Assembly: GCA_031178025.1 (NCBI GenBank) | Contig: JAPSJU010000117.1 | Location: 1-6,445, forward strand | From: Agromyces sp. | GTDB lineage: Bacteria; Actinomycetota; Actinomycetes; Actinomycetales; Microbacteriaceae | Length of the DNA: 6,445 nucleotides | Direction: 5' to 3' | Shown: piece by piece, positions 1 through 5,230 of the stretch | Numbering within the stretch: position 1 is the first letter of the stretch | Layout: each line of letters opens with the position of its first letter | The notes under the pieces: generated by a model | What the model saw: only the letters and a program-made list of their open reading frames with translations | Databases searched by the model: none | What the model was told of the DNA's origin: nothing | Made by a program: the position numbers and the translations under genes

Positions 1-870
1 CGCCGGCGCGTCGAGCCACTTCTCGTACCCGCCGCCGTGCTTGTTCGTGACGAAGCCGTGCGAGGTCGAGGCGTGGAAGAAGGACCGGTTGCAGAACGTC
101 TGCGACGGCACCGCGCAGTACCAGTTGTCGTACACGGCGAAGTTCTTCGCGAGCGTCGAGAGCACCGGGAGCATCTGCGGCGAGAACGAGCCCATGATCT
201 GCCGCGCCTCGTCAGCGGTCGGAGGCGCGCCCTTGCGGAGTCGCTGGAAGTTGATCCGGTAGTCGGCGAGGAAGCCGGACATGGTCGCCTCCGCATCGGC
301 CGACGGCGCGTTGTACGGCGCCCGCATGTGCTCCACGAAGAGCTCGGCGTTCGAGGCCGGATCGACGGTGCCGAAGATCTGCGTGTTGACGTGCGGGTAC
401 TCCTCACCGGGGTCGGGGTTCGGTCGGCCCATGATCTCGTCGGTCGGCCCGTCGTAGACGTGCGCGGCGACGATGGTGCCGTCGGGATCCGGATTGCCGT
501 AGTCGCCGAAGTGCAGTCCGTCGAAGACCTCGCCGTCGGGGAGGTCGTCGCCGTCGTACAGGTAGCCCAGCAGGTTGTCGAAGGAGCGATTCTCGCCCAT
601 CAGCACGACGAGGTGGTCGAATCCCGCCTCCTGTCGTGGCGTGAGCGGCACGAAGGCCGCAAGACCCTCGTCGAACCCGGCGCCGTAGCCGATCGCCCCG
701 CCGATCGCCGCCCCAGCCCCGCCGCCGACCACGGCTCCTGCGGCTGCCGCGCCCCCGATCCGGAGGAAGTCGCGCCGGCTCGTGGCTCCGGGGGCCGCAT
801 CGACCGGATCGCCCTCCGCGCTCCGGTCGCCCGCCCCATCCGTGCGTTCCACGTCCTCATGGCCCGTCAT
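1..870 (-). CDS. Tat-exported phosphoesterase, phospholipase C / acid phosphatase family (3' end beyond window)
   Basis: The first 290 codons are present and the frame is still open at base 1, so the C-terminal part is missing. The start is ATG at 870-868, preceded by a GGGGG ribosome site. Residues 31-40 read SRRDFLRIGG, a clear twin-arginine signal, followed by a Gly/Ala-rich hydrophobic stretch (about 38-63). The 30-residue acidic leader before the arginines is longer than usual, and no clean A-x-A cleavage site is visible, so the protein could stay membrane-anchored. The motif ENRSFDN (93-99) is the hallmark of the phosphoesterase family PF04185; E93 and N94 correspond to metal-binding residues of the Francisella acid phosphatase AcpA. 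In the segment PSQTFCNR (255-262), T258 aligns with the T-x-P-N-R nucleophile threonine of bacterial phospholipases C. It probably hydrolyses phosphate esters outside the cytoplasmic membrane. Whether the substrate is a phospholipid or a soluble monoester cannot be told. It lies 16 bases after ligA and is probably co-transcribed with it. Confidence 0.9.
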   Translation of the reverse strand, partial: MTGHEDVERTDGAGDRSAEGDPVDAAPGATSRRDFLRIGGAAAAGAVVGGGAGAAIGGAIGYGAGFDEGLAAFVPLTPRQEAGFDHLVVLMGENRSFDNLLGYLYDGDDLPDGEVFDGLHFGDYGNPDPDGTIVAAHVYDGPTDEIMGRPNPDPGEEYPHVNTQIFGTVDPASNAELFVEHMRAPYNAPSADAEATMSGFLADYRINFQRLRKGAPPTADEARQIMGSFSPQMLPVLSTLAKNFAVYDNWYCAVPSQTFCNRSFFHASTSHGFVTNKHGGGYEKWLDAPA

Positions 871-874
871 CGAT

Positions 875-879
875 CCCCC
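875..879 (-). promoter_or_regulatory. Shine-Dalgarno sequence of the phosphoesterase gene
   Basis: The minus strand reads GGGGGATCG directly before the ATG at 870, giving a purine-rich run with a 4-base spacer. It supports this start over the out-of-frame ATG at 860. The site lies inside the 16-base gap after the ligA stop, which fits translation of a shared transcript. Confidence 0.55.
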
Positions 880-886
880 ATCTGCC

Positions 887-3160
887 TCAGGCGTCGAGTG
901 CCGCCGGCCCTTCCGTCACGAGCCGTGCGAACTGCGCGGCGTCGATGACGCGGATGCCGAGCGCCTCGGCCTTCGCCAGCTTGGAACCGGCGCCCGGCCC
1001 CGCCGCGACGAAATCGGTCTGCTTCGACACGCTCGATGCCGCCTTGCCGCCGGCGGCGATGATCGCCTCCTGCGCTCCTTCGCGGCTGTATCCCTCGAGC
1101 GAGCCCGTCGCCACGACCGTGATGCCCGCGAGCACGCCGCCCGCTGCGGCAGCGGCCCCCGGGCCGGGGTGGCCAGGTGTCGCGAACTGCACGCCCGACG
1201 CCGCCCAGCGCTCCACGATCTCGAGGTGCCACTCGATCGCGAACCACTCGCGCAGTGACTCGGCGATCGTGGGGCCGACGCCCTCGACCTCGGCGAGCTC
1301 GGCGTCGGTCGCCGCGCGGATCGCCTCGAGCGAGCCGAAGTGATCGGCGAGCGCGCGCGCCGCCACGGGCCCCACGTGCCGGATGTTCAGCGCGACGAGG
1401 ATGCGCCACAGCGGCTTCGTCTTCGCTGCCTCGAGGTTCGCGACGAGCTCGTACGCGGCCTTCGAGGGCACGTGCCGCTCGTCGCCTCGGAATTCGGGGG
1501 AATCAGGGTCGAACGCAGGATCGGCGTCTCTGCCGCTGCGTCTGCGGAGCCTGCGGAACGGGGCCCGATAGGCCGGCGTTCCGTCGTCGTCGAGGCGGGG
1601 CAGGCCGGTCTCGACATCGCGCACGACCACCTCGATGGGGAAGAGCTCGGCGACGGTGAGCTCGAAGAGTCCCGCCTCGGTCGACAGCGGCGGCTCGGCC
1701 GGAACCGCCGGATGCGTGAGCGCCGCCGCCGACACCTCGCCGAGCGCCTCGATGTCGAGGGCGCCGCGAGAGCCGATGTGCTCCACGCGACCGCGGACCT
1801 GCGCCGGACAGCTGCGGGCGTTCGGGCAGCGGAGGTCGATGTCGCCGGCCTTCATGGGCCGCAGCGTCGTACCGCACTCCGGGCATTCCTGCGGCATGAC
1901 GAAGGGCCGTTCGGTGCCGTCGCGCAGTTCGACCACGGGACCGAGCACCTCGGGGATGACGTCGCCGGCCTTGCGGAGCACGACGGTGTCGCCGATGAGC
2001 ACGCCCTTGGCCTTGACGACGTCCTGGTTGTGGAGCGTGGCCTGGCGGACGACCGAACCCGCCACACGCACCGGCTCCATGACGGCGAACGGCGTCGCGC
2101 GACCGGTGCGACCGACGCTCACGACGATGTCGAGGAGCTTGGTGTTGACCTGCTCCGGCGGGTACTTGTAGGCGATCGCCCACCGCGGTGCCCGGCTCGT
2201 CGCCCCGAGCTCGTCGTGCAGCGCGAGCTCGTCGATCTTCACGACGATGCCGTCGATCTCGTGCTCGACGGCATGACGGTGCTCGCCGTGGTACGCGACG
2301 AACTCCTGCACGCCCGCGACGGAATCGAGTACGCGAGCGTGCGAGCTCGTCGGCAGCCCCCACCCGGAGAGCAGCTCGTAGATCTCGGACTGCGCCTGCA
2401 CCGGCGGATTCGCCCACGCGCCGATGCCGTGCACGAGCATGCGCAGCCGGCCCAGCCGGTCGCGCATGAGCTCGAGCTGCGCCGCGTTCTTGCCCTCGGC
2501 CTTCTGGCGCAGTGAGCCGCTCGCGGCGTTGCGGGGGTTGGCGAACTCGCGCTCGCCCGCTGCCGCCTGCTTGGCGTTCAGCTCGTCGAACGCGGCGACG
2601 GGGAAGAAGACCTCGCCGCGGACCTCGACGAGCGGCGGATGCCCCGACCCGGCGAGCCTCGTGGGGATCGACTGGATGTGGCGGATGTTCTCGGTGACGT
2701 CCTCGCCCACGCGACCGTCGCCGCGGGTGGCGGCGCTGACGAGCCTGCCGTGCTCGTACCGGAGGTTGACGGCGAGCCCGTCGATCTTGAGCTCGCAGAG
2801 CCAGTGCACCGCCCGGCCCGCCGCCGCCTGCGCGCGATTCGCCCACTCGGCGAGTTCGTCCGCCGAGAAGACGTTGTCGAGGCTGAGCATGCGCTCCGCG
2901 TGCTCGACGGGCGCGAAGAGCGTCGTCTCGCCGCGCCCGCCGACGGTGAGCGTGGGACTGTCCTGGCTCTGCAGTTGCGGGTAGGCGCGTTCAATGGCCT
3001 CGAGCCGATGCATGAGCTCGTCGTACTCGGCATCGGAGATGATGGTCGTGTCGCGCTCGTAGTACGCGTCGCGGGCCTCGTTGATGCGGATCGTGAGGCG
3101 CTCCACCTCTTCGGCCGCGTCGGCGAGGCTGATGCCCTGGTCGATGTCGTCGTCCGCCAC
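887..3160 (-). CDS. ligA: NAD+-dependent DNA ligase LigA
   Basis: This 757-residue protein seals nicks in duplex DNA using NAD+, in replication and repair. All family domains are visible in order. Domain Ia has DAYYERD and ISDAEYDEL (31-50). The adenylation domain has the AMP-accepting K125 in ELKIDG (123-128), EVRGEVFF (179-186), DGIVVKID (303-310) and YKYPPEQ (331-337). An OB fold follows, then a four-cysteine zinc finger (C426, C429, C445, C451), a helix-hairpin-helix region (about 453-640) and a C-terminal BRCT domain (about 676-757). The start is GTG at 3160, with an in-frame TAG four codons upstream and no other start between; there is no Shine-Dalgarno sequence. The length exceeds E. 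coli (671) and M. tuberculosis (691), mostly because of a charged segment at about 508-565 inside the helix-hairpin-helix region. Fold-critical residues look intact, so it should be functional. Confidence 0.98.
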   Translation of the reverse strand: MADDDIDQGISLADAAEEVERLTIRINEARDAYYERDTTIISDAEYDELMHRLEAIERAYPQLQSQDSPTLTVGGRGETTLFAPVEHAERMLSLDNVFSADELAEWANRAQAAAGRAVHWLCELKIDGLAVNLRYEHGRLVSAATRGDGRVGEDVTENIRHIQSIPTRLAGSGHPPLVEVRGEVFFPVAAFDELNAKQAAAGEREFANPRNAASGSLRQKAEGKNAAQLELMRDRLGRLRMLVHGIGAWANPPVQAQSEIYELLSGWGLPTSSHARVLDSVAGVQEFVAYHGEHRHAVEHEIDGIVVKIDELALHDELGATSRAPRWAIAYKYPPEQVNTKLLDIVVSVGRTGRATPFAVMEPVRVAGSVVRQATLHNQDVVKAKGVLIGDTVVLRKAGDVIPEVLGPVVELRDGTERPFVMPQECPECGTTLRPMKAGDIDLRCPNARSCPAQVRGRVEHIGSRGALDIEALGEVSAAALTHPAVPAEPPLSTEAGLFELTVAELFPIEVVVRDVETGLPRLDDDGTPAYRAPFRRLRRRSGRDADPAFDPDSPEFRGDERHVPSKAAYELVANLEAAKTKPLWRILVALNIRHVGPVAARALADHFGSLEAIRAATDAELAEVEGVGPTIAESLREWFAIEWHLEIVERWAASGVQFATPGHPGPGAAAAAGGVLAGITVVATGSLEGYSREGAQEAIIAAGGKAASSVSKQTDFVAAGPGAGSKLAKAEALGIRVIDAAQFARLVTEGPAALDA

Positions 3161-3166
3161 GTGTTC

Positions 3167-3172
3167 AGTCTA
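3167..3172 (-). promoter_or_regulatory. Candidate -10 element for a leaderless ligA transcript
   Basis: The minus strand reads TAGACT, matching the actinobacterial -10 pattern TAnnnT, in the 40-base gap between the membrane protein stop and ligA. Exactly six bases separate it from the GTG start, so transcription would begin on the G of GTG. No convincing -35 hexamer is present at 17-19 bases. The same hexamer stands before mnmA. Confidence 0.5.
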
Positions 3173-3200
3173 GGGACGACGACCGACGTCGGACGGGACC

Positions 3201-3905
3201 TCAATCGGCCCGCTGCGCCTCCAGCCCGGCGCGGTCCACCTTGCGGTGGTAGTGGGTTCCCGCCTTGCCGCCGAGTACGGCGCCCCCGAGGCTCGCGAGC
3301 GTCACGACGACCGCCGTGATGATGCCGGCGAGCGTGAGATCGCCCTCGCTCACCGGAATGCGCGGGAAGATGTTGAGATTCGCGAGCACGTCGAAGCGAT
3401 CCCCGATGACGAGTCCGAGCACCGCGACGACGATCGCGATGACGAGCGCCCAGAGCCAGACGGCGACCCCCTGGCGCATCCCGTTGAAGCGCGCCATCCG
3501 GCCGGCGACGTACCCGCCGCAGTAGTAGGCGACGAACAGGATGATGAGCAGTGCCACGGCGCCGATCCACCCGATCGCCTCGGCGTTCAGCCCTGCCTCG
3601 TCAGCGGCCGCCTCGGCGTCCTCGATCCCGAGGCCCAGCGCGGCGCCCGTCGCGGCGAGCAGCGTGGTGAGCAGTGCCGCCGTTCCGACCGCGGTCAGCC
3701 ATCCGAAGAATGCCGCACCGATCTTCACGCCGCCGAACGCGTCGCGCTCACGGGCGAGCACGGCGTTGCGGTCGACGACGTCGCGCCGGCCGGCGGGGAC
3801 GGGCGCCCGCTCCTCCTCCGGGACACGCTCGTCCCGATCGAGGTCGCGGTGGGCGGGACTGCGTTCCCCCGGTCGGCGCTCAGCAGGATCTCGTGGAGTG
3901 GTCAT
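3201..3905 (-). CDS. Hypothetical four-helix membrane protein
   Basis: I do not recognise a characterised family; similar proteins are known to me only as actinobacterial hypotheticals. The 234-residue protein starts with about 58 hydrophilic residues rich in Arg, Asp, Glu and Pro, likely disordered. Four hydrophobic segments follow, at about 60-92, 110-136, 145-167 and 189-212. The loop between helices 2 and 3 (GRMARFNGMRQG, 135-146) and the C-terminus (KAGTHYHRKVDR, 214-225) are basic, whereas the loop between helices 1 and 2 is acidic. By the positive-inside rule both termini face the cytoplasm. Helices 2 and 4 end in GGYVAG and GGAVLGG, small-residue motifs suited to helix packing. No catalytic motif or signal peptide is seen. 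The ATG at 3905 has a strong Shine-Dalgarno sequence. It is transcribed in the same direction as mnmA and ligA, but its role is unknown. Confidence 0.88.
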   Translation of the reverse strand: MTTPRDPAERRPGERSPAHRDLDRDERVPEEERAPVPAGRRDVVDRNAVLARERDAFGGVKIGAAFFGWLTAVGTAALLTTLLAATGAALGLGIEDAEAAADEAGLNAEAIGWIGAVALLIILFVAYYCGGYVAGRMARFNGMRQGVAVWLWALVIAIVVAVLGLVIGDRFDVLANLNIFPRIPVSEGDLTLAGIITAVVVTLASLGGAVLGGKAGTHYHRKVDRAGLEAQRAD

Positions 3906-3912
3906 GGCGATG

Positions 3913-3919
3913 CCTCCTC
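3913..3919 (-). promoter_or_regulatory. Strong Shine-Dalgarno sequence of the membrane protein gene
   Basis: The minus strand reads GAGGAGG, seven bases before the ATG at 3905. It is the best ribosome site in the window and fixes the start. It contrasts with mnmA and ligA, which have none. Confidence 0.8.
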
Positions 3920-3959
3920 GTCGCTCGGAACGGCGCGTGCAGGACGCCGCTCGAGCGTG

Positions 3960-3965
3960 AATCTA
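3960..3965 (-). promoter_or_regulatory. Possible -10 element for the membrane protein gene
   Basis: The minus strand reads TAGATT (TAnnnT pattern) in the 125-base gap upstream of the gene. Transcription would begin near 3953, giving a leader of roughly 48 bases that includes the Shine-Dalgarno site. No -35 match is present, so this is only a candidate. Readthrough from mnmA is the alternative. Confidence 0.25.
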
Positions 3966-4002
3966 CGCCCGTGCGCCTGCGCGCCCCGAGGGCTTGACAG
4001 CA

Positions 4003-4019
4003 GCGGATGCCGCATCCGC
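4003..4019 (-). terminator. Perfect inverted repeat after mnmA, possible terminator hairpin
   Basis: The arms GCGGATGC and GCATCCGC are perfect complements around one central base. As RNA this gives a 7-pair stem with a 3-base loop, beginning 11 bases after the mnmA stop. No run of U follows (the next bases are TGCTGTC), so it is not a classical intrinsic terminator. It could be a U-less actinobacterial terminator, a 3'-end stabiliser or a protein-binding palindrome. Confidence 0.35.
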
Positions 4020-4030
4020 CCGTCGGACGG

Positions 4031-5137
4031 TCAGGCGTCGGCGGGGACGGCGCTCACGGTGCGGTCGATGGTGCATTGGCCGAGCACGCGCGTGCCGACG
4101 TAGACGACGGCCGTCTGGCCGGGGGCCACGCCATCGAGCGGATGCTCCGGCCTGACGACGAGCTCGCCCGCGGAGACGACGGCCACGGCGGGCACGGGAT
4201 CGGCATGGGCGCGGATCTGCACCTCGCACGGGAACGGCGTCGCGGCATCCGCCGGCGGGAGGCCCGCCCAGGTGAAGCGGGATCCGGCGATCTCGGCGGT
4301 GGCGAGCGCCTCCTTCGGGCCGACGACCACCGTGTTCTCCTTCGGCCGCACCTCGAGCACGAACCGCGGGCGGCCGTCGGGTGCCGGCGTACCGAGGTGG
4401 AGGCCCCGACGCTGGCCGACGGTGTAGGCGTGGGCGCCCTCGTGCGATCCGACGACCGCTCCCGTTCGGTCGACGATGTCGCCCGGCGCCTCGCCGACGT
4501 GCTCGGCGAGCCAGCCCTTCGTGTCGCCGTCGGAGATGAAGCAGATGTCGTGCGAGTCGGGCTTCTGCGCGACGCTGAGCCCGCGGCGAGCGGCCTCCTC
4601 GCGCACGAGCTGCTTCGAGGGCGTGTCGCCCAGCGGGAAGTACGCGTGCTCGAGCTGCTCGGCCGTGAGGACGCCGAGGACGTAGGACTGGTCCTTCGCC
4701 CACGCGCTCGCCCGATGCAGTTCGCGATGGCCCGCGGCATCCGTCACGATCGTGGCGTAGTGGCCGGTGCAGACGGCGTCGAACCCGAGCGCGAGCGCCT
4801 TCTCGAGGAGGGCGGCGAACTTGATCCGCTCGTTGCAGCGCATGCACGGGTTCGGCGTGCGCCCGGCGGAGTACTCGGCGATGAAGTCGTCGACCACGTC
4901 GGCTTTGAAGCGCTCGGAGAAGTCCCACACGTAGTACGGGATGCCGAGCACGTTCGCGGCGCGCTGCGCGTCCATCGAGTCCTCGATCGTGCAGCAGCCG
5001 CGGCTGCCCGTGCGGAGGGTGCCCGGCATGCGGCTGAGCGCCAGATGCACGCCGACCACGTCGTGCCCGGCCTCGACGGCGCGTGCGGCCGCGACGGCAC
5101 TGTCGACGCCGCCGCTCATCGCTGCCAGTACTCGCAT
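4031..5137 (-). CDS. mnmA: tRNA-specific 2-thiouridylase MnmA
   Basis: MnmA adenylates the C2 oxygen of U34 in the Lys, Glu and Gln tRNAs and replaces it with sulfur, a cytoplasmic step that supports accurate decoding. The 368-residue protein has the ATP-binding PP-loop SGGVDS (8-13). The first active cysteine is C101 in NPCMRCNERIKF (96-107) and the second is C199 in SHDICFIS (195-202), matching C102 and C199 of E. coli. TGHYA (124-128), KDQSYVL (148-154) and GQRRGL (241-246) are further family motifs, and the C-terminal beta domain is complete. The insert RGCCTIEDS (46-54), with adjacent C48 and C49, is typical of actinobacterial forms. I chose ATG at 5137 over an in-frame GTG at 5143: MRVLAAMSGG matches the usual N-terminus, and a -10 hexamer ends seven bases before the ATG. 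The cysteine desulfurase gene lies just upstream and is its likely sulfur donor. Confidence 0.97.
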   Translation of the reverse strand: MRVLAAMSGGVDSAVAAARAVEAGHDVVGVHLALSRMPGTLRTGSRGCCTIEDSMDAQRAANVLGIPYYVWDFSERFKADVVDDFIAEYSAGRTPNPCMRCNERIKFAALLEKALALGFDAVCTGHYATIVTDAAGHRELHRASAWAKDQSYVLGVLTAEQLEHAYFPLGDTPSKQLVREEAARRGLSVAQKPDSHDICFISDGDTKGWLAEHVGEAPGDIVDRTGAVVGSHEGAHAYTVGQRRGLHLGTPAPDGRPRFVLEVRPKENTVVVGPKEALATAEIAGSRFTWAGLPPADAATPFPCEVQIRAHADPVPAVAVVSAGELVVRPEHPLDGVAPGQTAVVYVGTRVLGQCTIDRTVSAVPADA

Positions 5138-5144
5138 GCCCACC

Positions 5145-5150
5145 AGTCTA
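5145..5150 (-). promoter_or_regulatory. Candidate -10 element for a leaderless mnmA transcript
   Basis: The minus strand reads TAGACT, then seven bases, then the ATG at 5137, so transcription would start on the A of ATG. The in-frame GTG at 5143 would fall between the -10 element and the start point and so would not be transcribed from this promoter. A weak -35 candidate (GGGACC at 5170-5175, spacing 19) overlaps a palindrome. Confidence 0.5.
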
Positions 5151-5162
5151 CGAACCCTCTCT

Positions 5163-5176
5163 GGGAACCGGTCCCC
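5163..5176. repeat. 14-base near-perfect palindrome in the mnmA promoter region
   Basis: The sequence GGGAACCGGTCCCC is self-complementary over 14 bases apart from one mismatched pair. It covers about -26 to -39 relative to the inferred mnmA start point, where an operator or the -35 region would lie. A chance occurrence in G+C-rich DNA is quite possible. Confidence 0.3.
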
Positions 5177-5230
5177 GACGCAGCGCGGAGGCGCGGGCGA
5201 TGGACGGCCGTGGGGCGCCGGGGCGGGGGT

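Noticed and set aside
600..860. An 86-codon minus-strand frame starting at the ATG at 860
   Set aside because: It overlaps the phosphoesterase start in another frame, has no ribosome site of its own, and has an Arg/Ser/Pro composition typical of a shifted frame.
37..948. A 303-codon plus-strand frame over the phosphoesterase
   Set aside because: It is low-complexity and Arg/Val-rich. The minus strand carries a Tat signal and the ENRSFDN and QTFCNR motifs in one continuous frame.
3994..3999. A perfect TTGACA on the plus strand
   Set aside because: No TAnnnT follows at 16-19 bases and no plus-strand gene lies downstream, so it is not supported as a -35 element.
5141..5143. GTG as the mnmA start
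   Set aside because: It lies between the -10 element and the inferred transcript start, adds two residues not usual in the family, and has no Shine-Dalgarno sequence.
5138..5230. Terminator or riboswitch in the desulfurase-mnmA gap
   Set aside because: It is C/G-rich with short quasi-repeats, but there is no long stem followed by U residues and no recognisable aptamer consensus.
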